In this document: positions 1 through 5,599 of the stretch, one piece after another
Numbering within the stretch: the first letter of the stretch is position 1
Layout of the letters: every line of letters starts with the position of its first letter
NCBI GenBank assembly: GCA_934590505.1
Contig: CAKTPC010000131.1
Span: 1-5,599 of the forward strand
Source of the DNA: an uncultured Oscillospiraceae bacterium
GTDB taxonomy: Bacteria; Bacillota; Clostridia; Oscillospirales; Oscillospiraceae
DNA length: 5,599 nt
Direction: 5' to 3'
Notes under the pieces: model-generated
Seen by the model: only the letters and a program-made list of their open reading frames with translations
What the model was told of the DNA's origin: nothing
Databases searched by the model: none
Program-made: the position numbers and the translations under genes

Positions 1-191
1 GAGCCCTCGGCATAGACGCTCTGCGGCCCGCCGGTGAAGATGATGCCGATGGGGTCGTAGGCGCGGATGGCGTCAAGGCTCATGTCATAGGGATGGACTT
101 CGCAGTAAACGTTATTCTCGCGGACGCGGCGGGCGATAAGCTGATTATACTGACCGCCGAAGTCAAGGATAAGAACTTTCTGGTTTTGCAT
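1..191 (-). CDS. guaA: GMP synthase (glutamine-hydrolysing), N-terminal part; cut by window edge
   Basis: GMP synthase converts XMP to GMP in the cytoplasm, using ATP and ammonia released from glutamine. Only the first 63 codons are present; the rest lies beyond the left edge. The visible part is the start of the class I glutamine amidotransferase domain. Residues 5-22 read KVLILDFGGQYNQLIARR, close to the usual family opening ILDFGSQYTQLIARRV, and GGPQSVY at about 54-60 matches the first conserved glycine loop of the domain. The catalytic Cys and the ATP-pyrophosphatase domain are out of view. The ATG at 191 is preceded by GAGAGG with an 8-base spacer. It begins 22 bases after the purA stop, so it is probably the third gene of a purB-purA-guaA operon. 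An anthranilate synthase or carbamoyl phosphate synthase glutaminase is unlikely, because the opening sequence is specific to GuaA. Confidence 0.93.
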   Translation of the reverse strand, partial: MQNQKVLILDFGGQYNQLIARRVRENNVYCEVHPYDMSLDAIRAYDPIGIIFTGGPQSVYAEG

Positions 192-213
192 ACGGCTTTC
201 CTCTCGCTTTTTC

Positions 214-1491
214 TCAGAACATTTTGATGTAGGCTTCGCGCTCAGCACCGACGGAGACATACTTTATCGGGCAGTTGACGGCCTTCTCGATATAACGGAT
301 GTAGTCGAGCGCTTCCTTCGGAAGATCCTCGACGCTGCGGCAATTGCTGATATCGCAGTTGAAGCCGGGCAGGTACTCGTACACGGGCTTTGCGGCTTCA
401 AGCTCGTCAATGTCGGAGGGAAAGCAGTCGATGCGCTTGCCGTCAAGCTCGTAAGCGACGCAGACGGGGATCTGCTTGAGGTAGGAGAGGACATCGAGCT
501 TTGTCAGGGCGATGTAGGTACAGCCCTGAACAAGAGCGCCATAGCGGGAGGCAACGACGTCAAAGCCGCCGACACGTCTGGGACGGCCGGTCGCTGCGCC
601 GTACTCGCCGCCGGCTTCACGCAGGCTGTCGCCCTCGGGTCCGAACAGCTCGCAGGTGAAGGGGCCTTCGCCGACGCAGCTGGAATATGCCTTCATGATG
701 CCGATGCTCTCATCAAGCTTTGCAAACGGGATGCCCGCGCCGATGGGGGCGTAGGCCGCGAGCGTGGTGGAAGCGGAGGTGTAGGGATAGATGCCGAAGT
801 CGATATCGCGCAGCGCGCCGAGCTGGGCTTCAAAGATCACGGACTTGCCGGACTTTGTCGCATCGCTGAGATATTCGGTGGTGTTGCAGATATAGGGGGT
901 GAAGAACTTGCCGTACTCCTCAAGCCACATCATCATGTCCTCGACCTTGATCGCCTCATGGCCGTAGCCCTTTTCGACGCTCAGGTTCTTCCATTCGATG
1001 ATGCCTTCGAGCCTGTCACGCAGGGTGTCCCAATGCAGCAGGTCGCCCATGCGGATGGTTTTCTTCATGTACTTGTCGGCGTAGACAGGGGAGATGCCGC
1101 GGCGGGTGGAACCGAACTTCTTATCGCCGAGCCTGTCCTCTTCAAGGCCGTCGAGCAGCTTGTGGTAGGGCATGCAGATGGTGGCGCGGTCGCTGATCTT
1201 GAGGTGGTCGGGGTTTATCTCAATGCCTGCCTCGCGCAGCTTCATTGCCTCACCGAAGAGATGCTCAAGGTCGATGACGATACCGGGGCCGAGAACGTTG
1301 ACGGTCTCATCGCGCAGAATGCCGGAGGGCATGAGGTTCATGATGAACTTGCCCTTTTCATTGATAACGGTGTGGCCGGCGTTGTTGCCGCCCTGATAGC
1401 GGACGACGATATCATAGTTCTTGCTGAGCAGGTCGACCATGCGGCCCTTGCCCTCATCGCCCCAGTTAGTACCAACAATAGAAGTCAACAT
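214..1491 (-). CDS. purA: Adenylosuccinate synthetase (divergent, clostridial-type)
   Basis: PurA joins IMP and aspartate at the cost of GTP to give adenylosuccinate, the first committed step to AMP. The protein has 425 residues, the usual length. The P-loop-like GTNWGDEGKG (7-16) holds the catalytic Asp (D12), and NNAGHT (36-41) holds the catalytic His (H40). VGEGPF is at 273-278, TGRPRR at 301-306 and the guanine-binding TKLD at 330-333. Several normally fixed positions differ. The IMP loop is GSTRRGISPVYADK (127-140) where most bacteria have TTGRGIGPAYEDK. FEAQLGALRDID (220-231) replaces FEGAQGTLLDID. VGGFD (307-311) replaces the usual G-W-x-D. The changes are coherent and the frame is intact, so this looks like a functional subfamily rather than a decayed copy; I recall similar sequences in other Clostridia. 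The ATG at 1491 follows AGGAAGAGGA, with a 10-base spacer from GAGG. purB ends 32 bases upstream and guaA starts 22 bases downstream. Confidence 0.96.
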   Translation of the reverse strand: MLTSIVGTNWGDEGKGRMVDLLSKNYDIVVRYQGGNNAGHTVINEKGKFIMNLMPSGILRDETVNVLGPGIVIDLEHLFGEAMKLREAGIEINPDHLKISDRATICMPYHKLLDGLEEDRLGDKKFGSTRRGISPVYADKYMKKTIRMGDLLHWDTLRDRLEGIIEWKNLSVEKGYGHEAIKVEDMMMWLEEYGKFFTPYICNTTEYLSDATKSGKSVIFEAQLGALRDIDFGIYPYTSASTTLAAYAPIGAGIPFAKLDESIGIMKAYSSCVGEGPFTCELFGPEGDSLREAGGEYGAATGRPRRVGGFDVVASRYGALVQGCTYIALTKLDVLSYLKQIPVCVAYELDGKRIDCFPSDIDELEAAKPVYEYLPGFNCDISNCRSVEDLPKEALDYIRYIEKAVNCPIKYVSVGAEREAYIKMF

Positions 1492-1523
1492 AGCGCTTTT
1501 TCCTCTTCCTTTATTTTTATATT

Positions 1524-2957
1524 TTATACATTTATTTCGGCCTTGACGCCGAGACTGGAATTATACTTCTTGAGTACCGGCTTTACGGTATCGCGCAGGA
1601 ATGTCTCGCACTGGCGTTCCGCCATGCCGGTGAAGGTCGCGGGATCTGTCAGCTGCGACATCTCCTCATCAGTGAGGGAGAAGGCGGAATCGGCCTTGAT
1701 ACGCTCAAGCAGATCGTTATCGCGTCCGTAGAGCTTGACCTGCTCGGCGGCGGCGACGGAGTGCCGACGTATGGCCTCATGCAGCGCCTGACGGTCGCCG
1801 CCCTTATTTTTGACGCAGTACATGAGGATGTTCTCCGTGGACATAAAGGGCAGCTCCTCATTGAGGTGCTTTGCGATGACCGCAGGATAGACCTTCATGC
1901 CGCGCACGATGTTGATGTAAAGATTCAGTATCGCATCCGTCGCGAGGAAGGCCTCGGGTATGGAGATACGGCGGTTTGCGGAATCGTCCAGCGTACGCTC
2001 GAACCACTGCGCGGAGGCGGTGACGGCGGCGTTCTGCAAATCACATATCACATAGCGGCTGAGGGATGCGACGCGCTCGGAGCGCATAGGGTTGCGCTTA
2101 TAGGCCATCGCCGAGGAGCCTATCTGTTTGCTCTCAAACGGCTCGTCGACCTCTTTCAGATGACTGAGGAGGCGTATATCGCTCGAAAACTTCGACGCGC
2201 TCTGCGCAATGCCGGAGAGCACCTGCAATACCGCAAAGTCGACCTTGCGGGTGTAGGTCTGACCGCTGACGGCTTGACAGGCCTCGAAGCCCATCTTTGC
2301 TGCGATGCGCCGTTCAAGCTCCTCGACCTTTTCAGCGTCCCCGTCGAACAGCTCAAGGAAGCTTGCGCCGGTGCCGGTCGTGCCCTTGCAGCCTAAAAGC
2401 TTCAGCTGCGACAGTTGGAAGTCAAGCTGCTCGATATCAAACAGCAGGTCGTTTATCCAGAGGCACGCGCGCTTGCCGACGGTCGTCGGCTGGGCAGCCT
2501 GGAAGTGCGTATAGGCAAGTGTCGGCAGGGACTTGTACTTCTCCGCAAACTCACTTAGCGCCGCGACGGCGTTCACGAGAAGCTTGCGGATGATGAGCAG
2601 ACCGCCGCGCATACGGATAATGTCCGTATTGTCGCCGACGTAGCAGCTTGTTGCGCCGAGGTGGATGATGGGCTTTGACTTGGGGCAGCACTCGCCGAAG
2701 GTCAGCACATGTGCCATGACATCGTGCCGCACCTCGTGCTCGTGCGCAGCAGCGGCGGTATAGTCGATGTCGTCTATATGCGCGCGCATCTCGTCGAGCT
2801 GCTCATCGCTGATATTGAGCCCCAGCTCCTGCTCGCTCTCGGCGAGCGCGAGCCACAGCCTGCGCCATGTGGAGAACTTGTTGTCATCCGAAAACTGGCG
2901 TTTCATTTCCTCGTCGGCATAGCGGCCGCAGAGGGGGTTTTCGTAAAATTCATGCAT
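1524..2957 (-). CDS. purB: Adenylosuccinate lyase, long human-type form
   Basis: PurB removes fumarate twice in purine synthesis: from SAICAR to give AICAR, and from adenylosuccinate to give AMP. At 477 residues it is longer than the roughly 430-residue Bacillus form and close to human ADSL (484). It belongs to the fumarase/aspartase superfamily. RHDVMAHV (77-84) carries the His equivalent to human His86, and THFQAAQ (150-156) carries the presumed general acid/base H151. The mobile signature loop QIGSSAMAYKRNPMRSE (278-294) holds the catalytic serine (281 or 282). IIHLGATSCYVGDNTD (97-112), QWFERTLDDSANRR (317-330) and LPFMSTENI (369-377) closely follow the human sequence as I remember it. 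The product directly downstream is PurA, which makes one of its substrates. The ATG at 2957 is preceded by AAAGGA with an 11-base spacer, set in a hairpin formed with the end of the inverted-repeat element upstream. No frameshift or missing catalytic residue is seen. Confidence 0.97.
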   Translation of the reverse strand: MHEFYENPLCGRYADEEMKRQFSDDNKFSTWRRLWLALAESEQELGLNISDEQLDEMRAHIDDIDYTAAAAHEHEVRHDVMAHVLTFGECCPKSKPIIHLGATSCYVGDNTDIIRMRGGLLIIRKLLVNAVAALSEFAEKYKSLPTLAYTHFQAAQPTTVGKRACLWINDLLFDIEQLDFQLSQLKLLGCKGTTGTGASFLELFDGDAEKVEELERRIAAKMGFEACQAVSGQTYTRKVDFAVLQVLSGIAQSASKFSSDIRLLSHLKEVDEPFESKQIGSSAMAYKRNPMRSERVASLSRYVICDLQNAAVTASAQWFERTLDDSANRRISIPEAFLATDAILNLYINIVRGMKVYPAVIAKHLNEELPFMSTENILMYCVKNKGGDRQALHEAIRRHSVAAAEQVKLYGRDNDLLERIKADSAFSLTDEEMSQLTDPATFTGMAERQCETFLRDTVKPVLKKYNSSLGVKAEINV

Positions 2958-2979
2958 GGTAAAGTCGTTCCTTTACCAT
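2956..2979 (-). promoter_or_regulatory. Hairpin enclosing purB ribosome binding site and start codon
   Basis: On the purB messenger this stretch reads ATGGTAAAG, GAACGA, CTTTACCAT: a perfect 9-bp stem with a 6-base loop. The Shine-Dalgarno AAAGGA (2969-2974) lies half in the stem and half in the loop, and the first two bases of the purB ATG close the stem. When folded, it should hinder ribosome access. The upstream arm is partly the end of the neighbouring inverted-repeat element, so that arm can instead pair with the element's far end. The sequence shows the inverted repeat; a regulatory effect is inferred. Confidence 0.5.
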
Positions 2980-3000
2980 CAATTGACAAGGACACACACG
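2974..3000 (+). repeat. Terminal inverted repeat, purB-side copy
   Basis: This copy begins TACCATCAATTGACAAG (2974-2990), continues with the mismatched GA, then CACACACG (2993-3000). It is the inverted partner of 3225-3251. Its first base also pairs as part of the purB Shine-Dalgarno sequence on the other strand. Confidence 0.85.
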
Positions 3001-3034
3001 GTTTTGACGGGCAGAAAAACGCCCATGCCGCTTC

Positions 3035-3074
3035 AAAGCCCTTGCCAATACACAAAGTATTGCCTGCGGGCTTT
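3035..3074. repeat. Internal interrupted palindrome of the element
   Basis: AAAGCCC (3035-3041) is complementary to GGGCTTT (3068-3074), and inside it AATAC (3047-3051) pairs with GTATT (3057-3061) around a 5-base loop. The result is a two-tier hairpin with an internal bulge of 5 and 6 bases. Read rightward it ends GGGCTTTTC and faintly resembles a terminator, but no plus-strand gene needs one. It more likely contributes to folding of the purB leader or is part of the element's own structure. Confidence 0.4.
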
Positions 3075-3205
3075 TCATTGCCTGAACGCTTTTCTGCTCC
3101 GGCAAAACTGCTGCGCACCTGACAGCGATGGATTTTTGTGTGATTTTTGGTTTTTGAGACGCAGGCGGGCTGACGCCCGTCAAGGCGAAAAGGACAAAAA
3201 GCACC

Positions 3206-3229
3206 GAAAAGACACGCTGCCAGGCGTGT
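3206..3229 (-). terminator. Possible weak intrinsic terminator after nadE
   Basis: On the minus strand, ACACGC and GCGTGT form a 6-bp stem around CTGGCA, followed by CTTTTC. It lies about 25-45 bases past the nadE stop and could end or attenuate the pyrG-nadE transcript before purB. The stem is short and the T run is only four bases, so strength is doubtful. It overlaps the inner part of the terminal repeat, and the two folds would compete. Confidence 0.3.
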
Positions 3230-3251
3230 GTGCTCTTGTCAATTGATGGTA
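3225..3251 (-). repeat. Terminal inverted repeat, nadE-side copy
   Basis: Read on the minus strand from 3251, this copy gives TACCATCAATTGACAAG, the mismatched AG, then CACACACG. It is the partner of 2974-3000. Its outer edge lies directly beside the nadE TGA stop codon (3252-3254), so the element begins immediately after the coding sequence. Confidence 0.85.
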
Positions 3252-3980
3252 TCAGCCTTTGTATGTCACAAGCGGCTTGCGCTTATGCTCGCTTCGGTTA
3301 TGGTAGCGGTCGATGACGGTCTTGTCCTGCACGTTCACCGTGCCGTAAAGCAGGAAATCGTCAATGGCCTTGTAGGTCACGCCCATCTCCTGCTCGTCGG
3401 TCTGCCCGTCAAAGAGCCCGGCGGAGGGAGCCTTATCGATGATGCAGCGCGGCGCGTTGAGGTATTCGAGGAACTCAAAGACCTCGGTCGCAGTGAGATC
3501 GGCGATAACGTCAAAGTCGCTCGCGCCGTCTCCCCACTTTGTGAAGTAGCCCATGTGAATCTCGCTCCTGTTGCCGGTACCGGCGACGAGACGGTTCTCC
3601 GCCGCGCCGATGGCGTAGAGCGTCGTCATGCGCAGGCGCGGGGCAATGTTGTTTATCGCGGCGGAGTTGAGTGCGCAGACCTTCTGCAGCTCCTCCATCT
3701 CGCGCTCACGCACGGCGGTGAGGTCGACGGTGCGCGTCTCGATGCCGAACTGCTCGGCGACGGCTATGCCGTCGTCCGTGTCCTGCCCGTAGTTGCGCTT
3801 GGAAGCACAGGGCATAATGATGCCGACGGTGTTGTCACACGCGGCTTTGCAGAGGATGCCGACGAGGGCGCTGTCCTTTCCGCCGGAGTTGCCGTAGACG
3901 ATGCCGGAAGCCCCGGCACTTTTGACAAGCTCGCGGATAAAGGCGACGCGGCCTTCATACTCCGCCTTATAATCTCTCAT
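3252..3980 (-). CDS. nadE: NAD synthetase, stand-alone (ammonia-type)
   Basis: NadE adenylates nicotinic acid adenine dinucleotide with ATP and amidates it to NAD, the last step of NAD synthesis. The 242-residue protein is a single N-type ATP-pyrophosphatase domain. The PP-loop is GNSGGKDSA (30-38), LYAIGAAENRLVAGTGNRSE (121-140) includes the conserved GTGNRSE, KWGDGASD (148-155) is the substrate loop, and PSAGLFDGQTDEQEMG (185-200) matches the family's PSADLWxGQTDExExG. No nitrilase-type glutaminase domain is fused, so ammonia must come free or from a partner. It is somewhat shorter than the roughly 275-residue E. coli and Bacillus enzymes. The ATG at 3980 overlaps the pyrG stop in ATGA, and AAAGGTG lies just upstream inside the end of pyrG. 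GuaA shares the PP-loop fold, but the NadE-specific motifs exclude that assignment. Confidence 0.95.
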   Translation of the reverse strand: MRDYKAEYEGRVAFIRELVKSAGASGIVYGNSGGKDSALVGILCKAACDNTVGIIMPCASKRNYGQDTDDGIAVAEQFGIETRTVDLTAVREREMEELQKVCALNSAAINNIAPRLRMTTLYAIGAAENRLVAGTGNRSEIHMGYFTKWGDGASDFDVIADLTATEVFEFLEYLNAPRCIIDKAPSAGLFDGQTDEQEMGVTYKAIDDFLLYGTVNVQDKTVIDRYHNRSEHKRKPLVTYKG

Positions 3981-5581
3981 TTTTCTTCACCTTTCAGCGA
4001 CGCCTCGACAAGCCCTAGGAACAGGGGGTGCGGCTTGTTCGGGCGGCTCTTAAATTCGGGGTGGAACTGCACGCCGACGAAGAACGGCTTATCGCTCAGC
4101 TCTACGGCCTCGATTATGCTGCCGTCCGGGGAACTGCCGCACAGGCACAGCCCGTTCTCACTGAGCACCTCGCGGTAGTCGTTATTGAACTCGTAGCGGT
4201 GACGGTGGCGCTCGGAGATATCCTGCTTACCGTAGCAGCGCTCCATGGTGCTGCCCTTAAGGACATGGCAGGGATACGCACCGAGGCGCAGGCTTCCGCC
4301 CTTATCTATATTATCATGCTGATCGGGCAGAAAATCAATGACTTTATGTGAAGAATTTGCATTAAATTCGCGGGAGTCGGCGTCCTTGAGCCCGCAGACG
4401 TTTCTCGCGAACTCAATAACGGCGATCTGCATGCCGAGACAGATGCCGAGATAGGGCATGCCGGTCTCACGGGCAAAGCGCGCGGCGCTTATCATGCCGC
4501 CTATGCCGCGGTCGCCGAAGCCGCCGGGGACTATCATGCCGTCGCAGCCAGAGAATATCTCCGCGGCGTTTTCATCGGTGACGGTCTCGCTGTCGATCCA
4601 TTTTATATCGACGGTCGCGCCGCAGGCGTAGCCTGCGTGGTGCAGCGCCTCGGCAACGGAGAGATACGCGTCGTGCAGCTGGACATATTTGCCGACAAGG
4701 CCGATGGTGACATGGCGGTCGGCGGACTTGATGCGCTCGACCAGAGCCTTCCACTGGTTCAGCTCCGGCGCTCTCGTCCAAAGCCCAAGCTCGCGGCAGA
4801 CGATGAGCGAGAAGTCGCTCTTTTCGAGCATCAGCGGCGCTTCATAGAGGTTCGGGAGAGTCATGTTCTCAATGACGCAGTCGGGCTTGACGTTGCAGAA
4901 CATGGCGATCTTCTTGAATATCTCGGGCTCCAGCGGCTCATCGCAGCGCAGGACGATGATGTTCGGGGAGATACCCATCGCCTGAAGCTCACGTACAGAG
5001 TGCTGGGTGGGCTTGGTCTTGTGCTCGTCGCTGCCCTTGATGAAGGGGACGAGGGTCACGTGGATGAACAGACAGTTGCCCGGGCCTTGCTCAAGGCTGA
5101 CCTGACGCGCGGCCTCAAGGAAGGGCTGGCTCTCAATATCACCGGTCGTGCCGCCAATCTCTGTGATGACGACGTCTGCGCCGGTGTTTTTGCCGACTTT
5201 ATAGATGAAATCCTTTATCTCGCCGGTGATGTGGGGAATGACCTGAATGGTCTGACCGAGGTACTCACCGCGGCGTTCGCGGTTGAGGACGTTCCAGTAG
5301 ACCTTGCCGGTGGTGAGGTTGGAGTAACGGTTGAGATCCTCGTCAATGAAGCGCTCATAGTGGCCGAGGTCGAGGTCGGTCTCCGCGCCGTCCTCGGTGA
5401 CGTAGACCTCGCCGTGCTGGTAGGGACTCATTGTGCCGGGGTCGACATTTATATACGGGTCGAGCTTCTGCGCGGCGACCTTGAGGCCGCGTGCCTTGAG
5501 CAGACGGCCGAGCGAGGCCGCGGTGATACCCTTGCCAAGACCGGACACAACGCCGCCGGTAACGAAAACATACTTAGTCAT
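3977..5581 (-). CDS. pyrG: CTP synthase (glutamine-hydrolysing)
   Basis: PyrG makes CTP from UTP, ATP and glutamine-derived ammonia, the last step of pyrimidine nucleotide synthesis. With the start at 5581 the protein has 534 residues, normal for the family (E. coli 545). The N-terminal synthase domain opens MTKYVFVTGGVVSGLGKG, with the P-loop SGLGKGIT at 13-20 and GGTTGDIES at 143-151. The C-terminal class I amidotransferase domain has PGGFGDRG (352-359), LGICLGMQ (378-385) with nucleophile C381, and HPEF (507-510) with H507 and E509, completing the Cys-His-Glu triad. An in-frame ATG three codons upstream (5590) directly abuts GGAGG and cannot use it. The chosen ATG has a 9-base spacer and gives the family-typical N terminus. 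The stop overlaps the nadE start by four bases. Any promoter lies beyond the right edge, since only 18 bases precede the gene. Confidence 0.97.
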   Translation of the reverse strand: MTKYVFVTGGVVSGLGKGITAASLGRLLKARGLKVAAQKLDPYINVDPGTMSPYQHGEVYVTEDGAETDLDLGHYERFIDEDLNRYSNLTTGKVYWNVLNRERRGEYLGQTIQVIPHITGEIKDFIYKVGKNTGADVVITEIGGTTGDIESQPFLEAARQVSLEQGPGNCLFIHVTLVPFIKGSDEHKTKPTQHSVRELQAMGISPNIIVLRCDEPLEPEIFKKIAMFCNVKPDCVIENMTLPNLYEAPLMLEKSDFSLIVCRELGLWTRAPELNQWKALVERIKSADRHVTIGLVGKYVQLHDAYLSVAEALHHAGYACGATVDIKWIDSETVTDENAAEIFSGCDGMIVPGGFGDRGIGGMISAARFARETGMPYLGICLGMQIAVIEFARNVCGLKDADSREFNANSSHKVIDFLPDQHDNIDKGGSLRLGAYPCHVLKGSTMERCYGKQDISERHRHRYEFNNDYREVLSENGLCLCGSSPDGSIIEAVELSDKPFFVGVQFHPEFKSRPNKPHPLFLGLVEASLKGEEK

Positions 5582-5590
5582 AACGATCAT

Positions 5591-5595
5591 CCTCC
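5591..5595 (-). promoter_or_regulatory. pyrG Shine-Dalgarno (decides the start)
   Basis: GGAGG on the minus strand sits 9 bases before the ATG at 5581 and 0 bases before the in-frame ATG at 5590. The spacing, together with the canonical MTKY N terminus, selects 5581 as the start. Confidence 0.85.
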
Positions 5596-5599
5596 GCAG

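Larger units (their letters stand above)
2974..3251. mobile_element. MITE-like non-autonomous element between nadE and purB
   Basis: This 278-base stretch is bounded by 27-base inverted repeats matching at 25 positions. Each end begins TACCATCAATTGACAAG and, after two mismatched bases, continues CACACACG. The outermost bases are TA on both sides, compatible with the TA target duplication of Tc1/mariner and IS630-type elements. A second inverted pair, TTGACGGGC (3004-3012) and its complement (3175-3183), lies further in, and several short hairpins fill the middle. No transposase or convincing gene is present, so it would be non-autonomous. It occupies nearly the entire 293-base gap between nadE and purB, beginning one base beyond the nadE stop and ending inside the purB ribosome binding site. 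The alternative is a locally evolved structured leader RNA. Copies elsewhere in the genome would settle it. Confidence 0.6.

Noticed and set aside
958..1731. Plus-strand open frame of 257 codons opposite purA and purB
   Set aside because: It is antisense to two clearly identified genes, runs across their boundary, and has no recognisable domain. GC-rich coding DNA often leaves such frames open.
1761..2396. Plus-strand open frame of 211 codons opposite purB
   Set aside because: It is a shadow of the highly conserved purB frame, with no ribosome binding site or domain supporting it.
3059..3084. Direct repeat ATTGCCTG at 3059-3066 and 3077-3084
   Set aside because: It is eight bases and occurs only twice, too little to call an iteron or a binding-site array without other copies of the element.
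3237..3242. TTGACA-type -35 box in the nadE-side terminal repeat, pointing toward purB
   Set aside because: The hexamer is perfect, but no acceptable TATAAT-like box lies 16-18 bases downstream. The same hexamer occurs in the other repeat by symmetry, so it is better explained as part of the repeat.
2956..3246. Small open frames on both strands through the nadE-purB gap (84-96 codons)
   Set aside because: They span the inverted repeats, run into neighbouring features, and have no plausible start context or protein-like composition. They were not called as genes or as a broken transposase.
2958..3251. Purine riboswitch or other known riboswitch upstream of purB
   Set aside because: I did not find the conserved purine-riboswitch core or any other class I can recognise. 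The structure present is explained by the terminal repeats and local hairpins.
3228..4178. Plus-strand open frame of 316 codons opposite nadE and the end of pyrG
   Set aside because: It starts inside the terminal repeat, is antisense to conserved genes, and resembles no family. The nadE motifs on the other strand are decisive.

Overview
The window is a tightly packed nucleotide and cofactor biosynthesis locus, with every recognisable gene on the minus strand. GC content is fairly high (roughly 55-60% by eye). The proteins look clostridial: a divergent PurA with GSTRRGISPVYADK, a long human-type PurB, a GuaA beginning with ILDFGGQYNQLIARRV, and a short stand-alone NadE. The best guess is an anaerobic Firmicute of the Oscillospiraceae/Ruminococcaceae type. 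This rests on remembered protein resemblance, not on a marker gene.

In transcription order (right to left) the layout is pyrG (CTP synthase), nadE (NAD synthetase), a 293-base non-coding gap, purB (adenylosuccinate lyase), purA (adenylosuccinate synthetase) and guaA (GMP synthase, cut off by the left edge). pyrG and nadE overlap by four bases (ATGA) and look translationally coupled. purB, purA and guaA are separated by only 32 and 22 bases, each gap holding a ribosome binding site, so they read as one operon. Together they cover the last steps to AMP (PurA then PurB), GMP (GuaA) and CTP (PyrG), plus the amidation that completes NAD. All use ATP or GTP and/or glutamine or ammonia, except the lyase PurB.

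The unusual part is the gap between nadE and purB. It is almost exactly filled by a 278-base element (2974-3251) bounded by 27-base terminal inverted repeats (25 of 27 matching), with TA at both outer ends and no transposase. It looks like a miniature inverted-repeat transposable element (MITE), perhaps mobilised by an IS630/Tc1-mariner-type transposase. One end lies directly beside the nadE stop codon. The other end supplies the first base of the purB Shine-Dalgarno sequence. The same end can form a perfect 9-bp hairpin that traps the purB start site, or alternatively pair with the other terminal repeat and free it, so the leader has the layout of an RNA switch. No classical purine riboswitch or convincing promoter was recognised there.

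No tRNA, rRNA, CRISPR array or intact transposase gene was seen. The long plus-strand open frames are antisense shadows of the real genes.
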